Assembly: GCF_004135975.1 (NCBI RefSeq)
Contig: NZ_CP026538.1
Span: forward strand, 1,612,001 to 1,676,000
DNA from: Solidesulfovibrio carbinolicus
GTDB taxonomy: Bacteria; Desulfobacterota; Desulfovibrionia; Desulfovibrionales; Desulfovibrionaceae
Direction of reading: 5' to 3'
DNA: 64,000 nucleotides
Under the pieces are notes generated by a model. It made no database searches. It had not been told where the DNA came from and was given only the letters and a program-made list of their open reading frames with translations. A program made the translations under genes and the position numbers. This document shows, piece by piece, positions 53,721 through 61,956 of this stretch. How positions within the stretch are numbered: the first letter of the stretch is position 1; every line of letters starts with the position of its first letter.

Positions 53721-54946
53721 CGCTTTTTGAGCCGCCGCACCTCGCGTTCCCGCTTGGCGTCGTCGCCGCTTAACCGGACAAGGCTTTGCACGAAAAGTTC
53801 GTCCCCTTCGGCCGTGGCCTTGACCACGACCAGCACGCCACCGGGTTGATCCAGCACATAATCCAGCTTGCGCGCGCTTTCCTGGACCCGTTCGCCAGTG
53901 TCCACCGCCTCCTGGGCCAATCGGTAGTCGTCGGGGCCAAGCTCCGGGTGTTTGAGCGCCTGCTTGCCGGCGGTCTGCGGCGAGAGCCGGGCCACTTGGC
54001 AGCGCGCGCCGATCAACCCGGCATCCTCGGCCGGCAGCACGGCCAAGGGAAAATTGCCCGCCGGCTTGGCCAGCCATTCCCCCAGCACCGGCCCGCGCGT
54101 CATCTCGCCCACGGCCGCCCGGGCCAGGTCCGGCGGCGCGGCGTCGAGCTTGCGGGTCAGCTCGTCCAGCGCCCCGCCCAGCCAGGACGCGCCAGGGTTG
54201 GCGGAAAAGCCGGCGTCGGTGAAGGCCACGTACTTGGATTCCGGCACCCGGTAGCCCGTGACCGACCGCGTGAACCGTTGGCCGTCGGCGGCGGGTACGG
54301 TCACTTCCTCTGTGACCATGTTGCCCACGCCGGACTCCGGGGTGACCTTTTCCGCCTCCATCCGGGACTCCGAAAGCGCCCGGACGCGACAGCGGCAGTT
54401 GAAGCCGTTGGGCGGATAGTGCGAACTCCAAAAGGGGTCGTCGAAGCGGAAGGTCCGGCCACCGAGCACCTTGTGGGACGGCCGGGTCTTGCCGTCCAGC
54501 ACGGCCACGTATTGCCACCAGGGCCGGGCGTCGGCGTTCTCCAGCATGGCCTTGTAGCGGCCGGCCATGAAGGCGGTTTGCAGGTTCTGGCGATAGATGA
54601 GCCGCAACCTGGCCGGGCTGCCGAGCTGGACGCGCCGCTCCTCGCCGGTGCGGGGATCGGCCATCTTTTTCTTGCCCCACCAGCCCTTGGCCCGCAGCTT
54701 GGGTTCCAGGTCTTTGCGAAACCAGGCTTCGGTTTTGCCCTCGGCCAGGGCCGTCTTGAGCGCGGCGCGGATGTCGGCCAGCACGTCGAGGCTGGCCGCC
54801 TTGGCCACGGTAAAGGCCTGGGCATGGGCGGCCTGGTCCAGCTCGTGCCAGTTGAACGTGACCTTGTAGCCCTTGGACTCGAAGTAGGCCACGGCGTCGG
54901 CCGGCGGCAGCCCCAGGGCGAAGGCAAGGGAGACGGGCTTGGGCAT
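53705..54946 (-). CDS. Head morphogenesis protein (Mu gpF/SPP1 gp7 family)
   Basis: 413 residues. MPKPVSLAFALGLPPADAVAYFESKGYKVTFNWHELDQAAHAQAFTVAKAASLDVLADIRAALKTAL and the Mu F-like core LRLIYRQNLQTAFMAGRYKAMLENADARPWWQYVAVLDGKTRPSHKVLGGRTFRFDDPFWSSHYPPNGFNCRCRVRAL are diagnostic. A minor head protein at the portal. Its start lies three bases after the portal stop. Confidence 0.93.
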   Translation of the reverse strand: MPKPVSLAFALGLPPADAVAYFESKGYKVTFNWHELDQAAHAQAFTVAKAASLDVLADIRAALKTALAEGKTEAWFRKDLEPKLRAKGWWGKKKMADPRTGEERRVQLGSPARLRLIYRQNLQTAFMAGRYKAMLENADARPWWQYVAVLDGKTRPSHKVLGGRTFRFDDPFWSSHYPPNGFNCRCRVRALSESRMEAEKVTPESGVGNMVTEEVTVPAADGQRFTRSVTGYRVPESKYVAFTDAGFSANPGASWLGGALDELTRKLDAAPPDLARAAVGEMTRGPVLGEWLAKPAGNFPLAVLPAEDAGLIGARCQVARLSPQTAGKQALKHPELGPDDYRLAQEAVDTGERVQESARKLDYVLDQPGGVLVVVKATAEGDELFVQSLVRLSGDDAKREREVRRLKKRSAPQ

Positions 54947-54949
54947 GGG

Positions 54950-56575
54950 CTATTCGGCCCCGGCCGTGGGTACGGCTTCGGCTTGGGCGCTCAAGCGCCC
55001 CCACAGTTCGCCCACGAACAGCACCCGGGCCGTCAGCTCCTCCAGGGCCGTGGTGTCCATCTTCGGGTACAGCTCGGCCAGCTTGCCCAGGAACACCTCC
55101 GGGGCGACGCCGGCTTCGACCTCGGCCAGGATCGGGGCCAGCATGTCCCTGGCCAGGGCGGTCAGGACGGCGTCGGGCACCGTGGCCGCGTCCACGGCGT
55201 CCTGGTCCGGGAAGCGCGGATCGTCGCCGGCCTCGGCGGCCAGCGCCGCCGTGGCTTCGGCCGGGTCGCCCTGGTCGGGCGCGGCCGGGTCATTTTTCGT
55301 GACGCCATCCTTGCGGGCCAGCACCGCCTCGCCTTCCTCGGGCATGGGGATGCCGGCGCGCTCATGCGCCCAGCGGGTCGGGATGTCCATGACCAGGGCC
55401 AGCTCGGGCAGCGACTTGGCCAGCTTTTCCAGGTCTTCGGGCCGCGAGGGATCGAAGACGAAGCGCGGCAGCAAAGCCGGATCGGTGACGGCCTCATTGA
55501 GATAGGCCAGCGGGGCCAGTAGCTGGCGGGTCAGGCTGCCGGCAAGTTGCCGGGCATCGCTGGCCAGGATGTCCAGGCGCACCTCGTTGTGGATTTCCCC
55601 CAGCGCCTGGCTGCCCACGCCCTTGGTGTCGGTGGTCAAGGTGCTGCCCAAAATCGCCTTGGACTGCCCGGTCTCGCACAGGTCGTGCATGGCCATGAAC
55701 GGCTTTTCACTGCCCCGGGCCGCTTCCTTGAATTCGATCTCCATGCCTTCCGGGATGATGCCGGCGGCGTCGCTGCCGAGCATCCGCAGGGCATTGAGCA
55801 GGGTCTTTTGCTCCTCGTCGCTGGCCGAGGAAGGATATTTGCCCAGGCGCATGGGCAGGCCGTGGATTTCCAGGAACTGCGAGAAGTCGCCCCGGCAATA
55901 CTGCTTGAGCAGGTAGGTCCAGCACAGGACGCGGAATAGCCCGGCCCGGGCAAAGATGCCGGCTTTGCTGCGGTGCTTGTGGACGATCCAGCCCAGGCCC
56001 CACAGCTCTTGGCCCTCGGGGGTGTTGTCGCGCAGGCGAAGCGTCCCGGCCCGGCCGTCCCGGGCGTGAAGCGGCAGCATGAACCAGTTCTGCGGCCGAT
56101 GGTGCAGCCCGGCCGGCAGATGCCGGGAACCGTCATGGCTCCATTCGATTTCCAAGCAGGCAAACCCGTGGCCGATGGCGTCGGCCATATCCAGGATGAC
56201 GTCTTCGAAGTCCGGGATGGCTTCCACCTGTTCGCGCACGGCCATGGCCACGGCCTCGGCCCGCTTGCCGCTGGCCTTGCCCGGTTCGATGCGCCAGGGG
56301 ATGGACAGCAGCGCCCGGCGACGCTTGGACAGCTCGGCATGGATATGCTCGTCGCGGTCTTCGATCTCGGCGAAAAGGGTATGCTGGCCCACGATGTCGC
56401 CTTCGTCGGCCGCGCGCAGGAGCGCTTCCAGCCGCTTGGGGGTCAGGCCCCCGGTCAGGCTGGCGATGTAGTCGTTGTGCAGCGCGACCAGGTCGGCCGT
56501 CTGCATCCCCTCTTGCGCGCCGCCCCGAAAGGCGGAAAAGGCGGCCTTCAGGCGATCAATCATCGTCGTCGTCAT
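54950..56575 (-). CDS. Portal protein, DUF935 (Mu gp29)
   Basis: 541 residues. DUF935 features: ALLRAADEGDIVGQHTLFAEIEDRDEHIHAELSKRRRALLSIPWRIEPG, HGFACLEIEWSHDG, NWFMLPLHARDGRAG, LFRVLCWTYLLKQYCRGDFSQFLEIHGLPMRLGKYPSSASDEEQKTLLNALRMLGSDAAGIIPEGM. A dodecameric portal ring for DNA entry and exit. It overlaps the terminase gene end by 20 nt. Confidence 0.95.
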   Translation of the reverse strand: MTTTMIDRLKAAFSAFRGGAQEGMQTADLVALHNDYIASLTGGLTPKRLEALLRAADEGDIVGQHTLFAEIEDRDEHIHAELSKRRRALLSIPWRIEPGKASGKRAEAVAMAVREQVEAIPDFEDVILDMADAIGHGFACLEIEWSHDGSRHLPAGLHHRPQNWFMLPLHARDGRAGTLRLRDNTPEGQELWGLGWIVHKHRSKAGIFARAGLFRVLCWTYLLKQYCRGDFSQFLEIHGLPMRLGKYPSSASDEEQKTLLNALRMLGSDAAGIIPEGMEIEFKEAARGSEKPFMAMHDLCETGQSKAILGSTLTTDTKGVGSQALGEIHNEVRLDILASDARQLAGSLTRQLLAPLAYLNEAVTDPALLPRFVFDPSRPEDLEKLAKSLPELALVMDIPTRWAHERAGIPMPEEGEAVLARKDGVTKNDPAAPDQGDPAEATAALAAEAGDDPRFPDQDAVDAATVPDAVLTALARDMLAPILAEVEAGVAPEVFLGKLAELYPKMDTTALEELTARVLFVGELWGRLSAQAEAVPTAGAE

Positions 56576-58199
56576 GGTCGTGGCGTCCTTTGCCTATCAG
56601 GTTGCGACCGCCGGCCTTGGGCACGCGGGTGAAGGCCATGGCGGCGAAACCGCGCGTGGCGGCCTGCCACAGCATTTCCAGAGCGTCGGGGCCGTCGTCA
56701 TGGTCGGCTTTGGGGAAGTGCTTGAGCTGTTCAATGAGCGTGCGCTGGGAAGGATGCAGGCGGATGCGGCCTTGGGCGAAATAGGGTTGCAGGGCTTCGA
56801 TGCGAAGCGCCTTGTCGGTGATGGGCGTCACGGCCCGGGCCGGGATGGCAAGGCCCCGCAGCATGGCCCGGCGGATGAGTTCGGTGCGCAGGAACTCCTG
56901 GAACTGCACCGCCTCCACCACCCACAGCAGGCATCGGTAGCACTCGTGAAAGCTGATGACGTCTTCGATGATGCGGTCCGGCACGCGCTTGCGGATGGAC
57001 GCTTCGACCACGTCGAGCACGCCGCGCTCCCGGGAATAGCCGCCGATGAGGATGGCCGAAGGGTCGCGGCCGGCCCCGGCCTTGCCCAGGCTCGGGTCCA
57101 GCGAGCCGAAGTAGAGCCAATCGTCGCGGCGCTCCACCCAAAAGGTGAGGCAGGCGGCAAAGGGCGCATCCTCGCCGGAAAGCGGGTCGTTTTGCTGTTC
57201 GCTGTCAAAGGCGGCGTGGCCGTCCCGGGCGCGCTTGAGCATGAGCTTGTAGAGCGGCCGGGCGCTTGGCCAGGAAACCACCGCGCCCTTTTCCATGGCC
57301 TTGCCGGCCTTGGCGTAAAAGACCTGGGCCGCCTCCTCCCCCAGGGCGAGGAGGATCTCTTCCCAGCGGTCCCACAGGTCCATGCGGTCGGGCCACTGGA
57401 TGACCGCCTGAAATTTGCGCGAGCGCCACAGCCGGTTGCCCAGCAGCCGGGCCAGCACAGAATCGTAATGCAGCACCGTGCCGACCAGGATCACGTCCAT
57501 GGTGTCGCCGGCTTCGCCGAGGGAAAGAACGGTCTTTTGTAGCCAACTTTGCAGCTTGTCGCGCTGCTCCGGGCTTTTGACGTTTTCATCGTTTTCCAGG
57601 TCGTCGCAGATGACCAGGTCCGGCCGGTGCGGCCCATGGCGCAGGCCGCGCATCCGTTTGCCGCTGCCGAAGGCTTGCAGCTTGACGCCGCCGGCCGTGA
57701 TGGCCACGCCCACGTTCCACACGCGCCCCAGCCCCACGGCCTCGGGCCAGTCCATGGCCAGGCGCGGGTTGGCCTCCAGCTCCACCTTGACCGCCTCCAG
57801 CAAGGCGGCGGCCTGCTCAAAGGCGTCGGCGACAAGGATCACGTAGCGCTTGCGGCCGGTCAGCAGGCACCACAAGACGAAAATCATGGCCACAATGGTG
57901 GACTTGGCTTCGCCACGCGGTGCGGCGCAGGCCAGCCGCTGGCCGTCCGGGTGGTCCACCAGGGCCGGCAGGGTTTTGTCCAGCCAGGCGTGGAGCACGG
58001 AATCGCCGTACCGGCTGTAATGGGGAAAATAGGTGTGGCGGAAAAAGGCGAAGTCGGCCTTCACGCGCTGCCGGCGCTCCTGGGCGGCGGCCGGGTCCGA
58101 AGCGAAGCCGTCGCACTCGGCTTCGATGGTACGGCGCATACTTTCGGCCAAGCGGGACAGCTCGGCCAGGAAGTCTTTCGGCTTGAGCTTGAGCGCCAT
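56556..58199 (-). CDS. Terminase large subunit (Mu gp28-like)
   Basis: 547 residues. Packaging ATPase/nuclease: the Walker A-like APRGEAKSTIVAMIFVLWCLLTG, then DLVICDDLENDENVKSPEQRDKLQSW (Walker B with acidic pair) and the nuclease region YFGSLDPSLGKAGAGRDPSAILIGGY with Asp in SLDPS. The C-terminal KADHDDGPDALEMLWQAA has the last catalytic acidic pair. Motifs intact. Starts three bases after the DUF1804 stop. Confidence 0.95.
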   Translation of the reverse strand: MALKLKPKDFLAELSRLAESMRRTIEAECDGFASDPAAAQERRQRVKADFAFFRHTYFPHYSRYGDSVLHAWLDKTLPALVDHPDGQRLACAAPRGEAKSTIVAMIFVLWCLLTGRKRYVILVADAFEQAAALLEAVKVELEANPRLAMDWPEAVGLGRVWNVGVAITAGGVKLQAFGSGKRMRGLRHGPHRPDLVICDDLENDENVKSPEQRDKLQSWLQKTVLSLGEAGDTMDVILVGTVLHYDSVLARLLGNRLWRSRKFQAVIQWPDRMDLWDRWEEILLALGEEAAQVFYAKAGKAMEKGAVVSWPSARPLYKLMLKRARDGHAAFDSEQQNDPLSGEDAPFAACLTFWVERRDDWLYFGSLDPSLGKAGAGRDPSAILIGGYSRERGVLDVVEASIRKRVPDRIIEDVISFHECYRCLLWVVEAVQFQEFLRTELIRRAMLRGLAIPARAVTPITDKALRIEALQPYFAQGRIRLHPSQRTLIEQLKHFPKADHDDGPDALEMLWQAATRGFAAMAFTRVPKAGGRNLIGKGRHDHDDDDD

Positions 58200-58202
58200 G
58201 GC

Positions 58203-58700
58203 CTACCCGAACACCCGCGCGACTTCCGCGCCAAACGGCTCCAACACCTCCAGGAAGGCCGGGCCGTGCTGGGGGTAGCGGTCGCGGATGAACACGCCGA
58301 GCTTGTCCAGCACCGAAAGCGCCGTGGCCAGCTCGGACGTCTCGGGCAAGACCCTTTTGGAGGCGGCCACGGTCTTGTTGAAGCTGTCGGCCAGGCTGGC
58401 CAACATATCGACCTTGGCTGCCGCCGGCATGTCGCCCGTGGAAATGGCGTCCATCAGGGTTTTGTGCTGCACCACGTAGTCGGCCAGCATCTGCCGGGCC
58501 ACGGCCTCCACGCCGTCGCCGGCCAGCAGACACGCCGCCCGCAGCTTGTCCCAATCCTCGCCGGCCTCCTTGGCCTTGCGCTTCCAGCGGGTGGCCGTGC
58601 CCGGGGCCACGCCGGCCCGGGCGGCGGCGATCTCCAGGGGCAGGCGCTCGTGGACATAGGCCGCCCGCACGGCCGCAACCTTTTCGGAGCCATGGGCCAT
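58203..58700 (-). CDS. DUF1804 protein, small-terminase-like (Mu gp27)
   Basis: 165 residues. An N-terminal helix-turn-helix (EKVAAVRAAYVHERLPLEIAAARAGVAPGTATRWKRKAKEAGEDWDKLRAACLL) binds DNA; this DUF1804 organisation precedes terminase in Mu-like phages and probably recognises the packaging site. It lies three bases after a small membrane-protein gene. Confidence 0.88.
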   Translation of the reverse strand: MAHGSEKVAAVRAAYVHERLPLEIAAARAGVAPGTATRWKRKAKEAGEDWDKLRAACLLAGDGVEAVARQMLADYVVQHKTLMDAISTGDMPAAAKVDMLASLADSFNKTVAASKRVLPETSELATALSVLDKLGVFIRDRYPQHGPAFLEVLEPFGAEVARVFG

Positions 58701-58703
58701 GGC

Positions 58704-58898
58704 CTACCACCCCATCTTGGCCCGGATATAGGCGATGCCCAGGGAGACCACGCCGCCGGCCAGCGCGCCGCCGCCGGCTCCGGCCACCATGGCCCGCCGT
58801 TCCACGGCGTCGAGACGATCCACCACCGTGTCCACTTTGCCGTCGATGCGGCGCAGGAGCGCCACCTCCGTGGTTTCTCCCGCTTCATTCCCGCTCAT
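58704..58898 (-). CDS. Small membrane protein of the lysis/packaging operon
   Basis: 64 residues: charged N-terminus (EVALLRRIDGKVDTVVDRLDAVERRAMV, helical) and a glycine-rich transmembrane stretch (AGAGGGALAGGVVSLGIAYI). Overlaps the DUF2730-like gene by 4 nt. Could be a second holin-type protein; unproven. Confidence 0.65.
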   Translation of the reverse strand: MSGNEAGETTEVALLRRIDGKVDTVVDRLDAVERRAMVAGAGGGALAGGVVSLGIAYIRAKMGW

Positions 58899-59149
58899 GA
58901 TTTGCCCCCTCCGATGAGACGATCCAGTTTGTCTTCGATGGCCTTGAGGCGCTCCAACATCTCGGTCCGCATCAGCAAATAGTCGTCACGGCGCACGCAG
59001 CCTTCGGCTACCTTTTCCCGCAGGGCCGCCACCTCGGCGTCAACGCGCTTTTGCGCCTCCTTGAGGCCGTTGACCCACAGGCCACCGAAAAAGGCGACCA
59101 AACCCAAAAGCCCGTTGACGCCCAGCGATACCCAGGTGGCGGTATCCAT
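58895..59149 (-). CDS. DUF2730-like membrane-anchored coiled-coil protein (Mu gp25-like)
   Basis: 84 residues: N-terminal membrane segment (WVSLGVNGLLGLVAFFGGLWVNGL) followed by a coiled coil (KRVDAEVAALREKVAEGC, LLMRTEMLERLKAIEDKLDRLIG). Same design as DUF2730 proteins between lysis and packaging genes of Mu-like phages. ATG overlaps the stop of the Rz-like gene (TGATG). Confidence 0.7.
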   Translation of the reverse strand: MDTATWVSLGVNGLLGLVAFFGGLWVNGLKEAQKRVDAEVAALREKVAEGCVRRDDYLLMRTEMLERLKAIEDKLDRLIGGGKS

Positions 59150-59757
59150 CAGCGGCCCCCAGGCTCCGACGCGAAGTCGATCAAGGCGTTGACCTGGGCT
59201 TCCAGGGCCTGGCTACGTGCGCCGAAGTCGCGGACATGGGCCAGGATGTCGGCCGGGGTCACGGCTCGGACAGGTCGTAGTCCGGGACCAACGGCCGGGG
59301 CGGCGTCGGGCGCTCCAGCAACTGGGGCGGGATCGCCGGTTTGGGGCACGGCACCGTCACCGGAATGACCGGCGGCACCGACGGCTTCGTTGTACAACCG
59401 CACAAAATCAGGGCCGAAAGAACAGTTAAGGCCAGCCGTCGCACGGGGTATCCTCCTGGTGATGGTGTTGGTTTTGGCCGCGCTTTCCCGCTTGGCCCGG
59501 TCCAGCCGGGCGGCCAGAGCATTGACCCGGCCGGTCGCCGCTTCCAGTTCTTCGCGGGCCTTGCGTTCCGCCTCGGCCCAGGCCTTGGCCTGCTCGGCCT
59601 TCCAAGTCTCGGCCTGGGCGTTCAGCTCGGCCACCTCGGCCCGGCGGGCGACGTCGGCCTTCTCGAAGCCGGTCCGGTAGCCGGTCCCAAAGGCCAGTGC
59701 GCAAGCGACAAGCGCCGCCAGGGCGGCCCACAGCCACTTATTGAGCAGCAGCGACAT
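59149..59757 (-). CDS. Rz-like inner-membrane spanin
   Basis: 202 residues from MSLLLNKWLWAALAALVACALAFGTG, a single N-terminal membrane anchor, then a long periplasmic coiled coil (RRAEVAELNAQAETWKAEQAKAWAEAERKAREELEAATGRVNALAARL). It links to the outer-membrane partner to fuse membranes at lysis. It overlaps the transglycosylase end by 20 nt and contains the rz1 gene in another frame. Confidence 0.82.
   Translation of the reverse strand: MSLLLNKWLWAALAALVACALAFGTGYRTGFEKADVARRAEVAELNAQAETWKAEQAKAWAEAERKAREELEAATGRVNALAARLDRAKRESAAKTNTITRRIPRATAGLNCSFGPDFVRLYNEAVGAAGHSGDGAVPQTGDPAPVAGAPDAAPAVGPGLRPVRAVTPADILAHVRDFGARSQALEAQVNALIDFASEPGGR
59259..59444 (-). CDS. Rz1-like outer-membrane lipoprotein spanin, nested inside Rz
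   Basis: 61 residues in a different frame entirely inside the Rz gene. GTG at 59442-59444 has AGGAGG seven bases upstream, an excellent site within coding DNA. Signal LALTVLSALILCGC gives a lipobox (L-C-G-C), then a proline-rich mature part (VPPVIPVTVPCPKPAIPPQLLERPTPPRPLVP), typical of Rz1. This is the lambda-type nested spanin arrangement. Confidence 0.85.
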   Translation of the reverse strand: MRRLALTVLSALILCGCTTKPSVPPVIPVTVPCPKPAIPPQLLERPTPPRPLVPDYDLSEP

Positions 59758-60478
59758 GGCAAACCCCCTGGCCCCAGCCGGCCCGGATGTAGAGCGGTTC
59801 AAGCGTCCCCAGGATGCGGCGGGGATAGCCCCGGTTCTCGCGGAGGGCGGCTTCGGTGCGGCCGGCGTTAAAGCGCTCGACCTGGCCGAACCAGACTAAC
59901 GGGTCCGCGCCTTGCTGCTTGGCGAGTCCTTTGTCGCGCTGCACCCAGCCCAGGCCGCCGTTGTAGCTGGCCAGGGTCATGGCCATGCGCTGGCAATCGT
60001 CCCGGGCCGCCACCCGGTCCCACAGCCATTTGTCGTAGGTGGCCAGGCCGCGAAGCGCCCAACCGGGATTGAAAGGCGCGTTGTCGGCCAGCTCGGGCAC
60101 CATGCCGGCGATCCAGGCCGAGGTGGCGGGCATGAACTGCGCCAGGCCACGCGCGCCCACCGGCGAGACGGCGTTTTCGCGCCACCGGCTTTCCTGGTGG
60201 ACCTGGGCCGCCAGCGTGGCCACCGGAGCGGAAAGGCCGAAGGCGTACCGGGCGCACCGGGTCAGCTCGGCCCGATGGCGCAGGGCATTGGCCGGGATGG
60301 ATTCGGCCCGGGCCAGGGAAGCCAGCCCCACAAGCACCAGGCAAACCCCCAGGCCGAACCCCAGGCCCCAGGCGAACCCGACCCAAAACTGTTTGCGGAA
60401 GGCCTCGCAAGCGTCATCGGCCCAATCCAGCCAGGCGTCGGGGATACACCGCAGCATGGCGGCCAGAACGCGGCGCAT
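59738..60478 (-). CDS. Lytic transglycosylase (phage endolysin, SLT type)
   Basis: 246 residues from MRRVLAAMLRCIPDAW. A membrane segment (FAWGLGFGLGVCLVLVGLASLARA) precedes an SLT domain with the catalytic Glu in QVHQESRWRENAVSPVGARGLAQFMPATSAWI, and the MTLASYNGGLGWVQRDKG motif. It cleaves peptidoglycan at lysis; the membrane anchor suggests a signal-arrest-release type. It starts two bases after the holin-like stop. Confidence 0.9.
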   Translation of the reverse strand: MRRVLAAMLRCIPDAWLDWADDACEAFRKQFWVGFAWGLGFGLGVCLVLVGLASLARAESIPANALRHRAELTRCARYAFGLSAPVATLAAQVHQESRWRENAVSPVGARGLAQFMPATSAWIAGMVPELADNAPFNPGWALRGLATYDKWLWDRVAARDDCQRMAMTLASYNGGLGWVQRDKGLAKQQGADPLVWFGQVERFNAGRTEAALRENRGYPRRILGTLEPLYIRAGWGQGVCHVAAAQ

Positions 60479-60480
60479 GG

Positions 60481-60837
60481 CTACAGGCCCAGGCAAACGG
60501 CCAACATGCAGCCGGTGACGATGAGGGCGCGGCGCAAGAGCGCGCTGGCAAAGGTGAGCTGATAGCCCGGCACCACGGCATGGTCCGCCTGGTCGTCGGG
60601 ATAGACGGCGTCATGGGCGCGCCACTCCCGGGCCAGGTAGCCGTCCGGCCGCGCATATGGGAAAAGCCAGCGGTCGATCCAGTAGCCGGCGTAGGCGGAC
60701 AGCAGCAGCTGCACGAACTTGTAAAGCAGCACGGGCAGCTGCACCGGCGAAACCACCGCCAGCGCGGCCAACAGCACGGCTGCCGCCACGGAACAGACAA
60801 TCAGACGCGGGGGATGAAACTGGAACTTGTCGAGCAC
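60481..60837 (-). CDS. Putative holin
   Basis: 118 residues with three hydrophobic segments: about 11-30 (IVCSVAAAVLLAALAVVSPV), about 33-48 (LPVLLYKFVQLLLSAY) and the C-terminus (ALLRRALIVTGCMLAVCLGL). It is followed at once by the transglycosylase and spanins, so a holin role is likely by context. Start ATG at 60835-60837. First gene of the lysis/packaging operon below module C. Confidence 0.72.
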   Translation of the reverse strand: MLDKFQFHPPRLIVCSVAAAVLLAALAVVSPVQLPVLLYKFVQLLLSAYAGYWIDRWLFPYARPDGYLAREWRAHDAVYPDDQADHAVVPGYQLTFASALLRRALIVTGCMLAVCLGL

Positions 60838-60888
60838 AAACGCCTCCTTGCATTGCGGTTTGGAGGCGGAAAAGAAACCGCCCCCGGA

Positions 60889-60941
60889 CGCCGCCTATGC
60901 TAGGCGGCGCGACGGGGGCGGGGATAGGTGAAGGGGTTCAG
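60889..60941 (-). promoter_or_regulatory. Conserved module C: predicted late promoter upstream of lysis operon
   Basis: Inverted repeat CGCCGCCTA-TGC-TAGGCGGCG (60889-60909), 13 nt, then GATAGGTGAAGGGGTTCAG (60923-60941), as in modules A and B. It lies 52 bp upstream of the holin start in phage orientation, the position of Mu Plys. The stop codon of cargo gene C falls inside it. Confidence 0.6.
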
Positions 60942-61954
60942 AACTTTAGTTCGTCCTCAAAGCTTTGCACATGCGTATAAATCTTGGAAAATGAGTGTGT
61001 ATTATTTTCGAAGTTCTCTTTGTATACAAACATTTCGCGAAACCTATTCTCGTTGTAGCTACAAATTATACTTGACATGTATTTTAAGTCTGCCTCGTCG
61101 TTATGGTCTCTGTCGCATATATTGAAAGCTGTATTTCCAGCCGTTGTAATCATGATCCCAGGAATTACTATTTTTTTTGCACTGTCTACGGCAAAATAAA
61201 GGTCATCCTTTTTGATAACCTTATACTCAAATCCATTGATGGACTTTGATTTGTCTGAAAATCCTCTAAGGTCGCTTTCAATATTGTTGATGAGCCCTGT
61301 GTAAAGAAGAGTCACGATGTCTTTTAATAGTATCCCAGGTGGAAAAATTTCATTTTTCGGATTGCATATCAAAACACCAGGCGAAACTATGTAGCGAGAT
61401 ATTTTTTGAAAAGTTCTTGCTTCATTTTGAGAGATATTTCTCAATACATCGAGCGATCTCAAGGGAATCGTTCCAGGGTCTTGTATTTCCTGAGCTAGCA
61501 ATCTACCCCATAATCTTTGCAGCTCTTCATTGCCAATAGCCTTTGCCTCGCGTCTCCATCTCGCAAAAAAATCATCATCAACTTCTTTATCGGAAATTTC
61601 GTCATCTGGAATATCTTTTAATGCTTCTACAGCCATTCTTACATTTCCTGCAAGCTTTTCAACCTCTTGTTTTTTTTCAATCTGCAAAGGATTAATGGAC
61701 TCATTTTGCGTAAAACGTGGAGATGGAATGATCTTGCCGTTCTCATAGGAGTATTCTCCGGACAATATCATTTGATATTCAACTTGAGTTTTGGCAGCCA
61801 TCAACAGCACATCTCTCCGGATTGCTGCCTCACGCTTTCCAAACAAACAAGAGTACACCCTGTCCACCCCTTTTGGGGCAGCTTGAAGCAGAGGAGCAAA
61901 GTCTGCATTAATTTTAGCACTGATGTCGATATTCATAGAATTATCTGGTGCCAT
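60938..61954 (-). CDS. DUF2806 domain protein, AT-rich cargo C
   Basis: 338 residues with much lower GC than the phage. The DUF2806-type core is VDDDFFARWRREAKAIGNEELQRLWGRLLAQEIQDPGTIPLRSLDVLRNISQNEARTFQKISRYI (about 128-192). It is followed by a part with VLICNPKNEIFPPGILLKDIVTLLYTGLI. DUF2806 proteins are scattered in mobile DNA; some authors treat them as possible stress or defence proteins. No catalytic motif is seen. It sits between mor and the lysis operon on the phage strand, and its stop lies in conserved module C. Confidence 0.75.
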   Translation of the reverse strand: MAPDNSMNIDISAKINADFAPLLQAAPKGVDRVYSCLFGKREAAIRRDVLLMAAKTQVEYQMILSGEYSYENGKIIPSPRFTQNESINPLQIEKKQEVEKLAGNVRMAVEALKDIPDDEISDKEVDDDFFARWRREAKAIGNEELQRLWGRLLAQEIQDPGTIPLRSLDVLRNISQNEARTFQKISRYIVSPGVLICNPKNEIFPPGILLKDIVTLLYTGLINNIESDLRGFSDKSKSINGFEYKVIKKDDLYFAVDSAKKIVIPGIMITTAGNTAFNICDRDHNDEADLKYMSSIICSYNENRFREMFVYKENFENNTHSFSKIYTHVQSFEDELKF

Positions 61955-61956
61955 AG

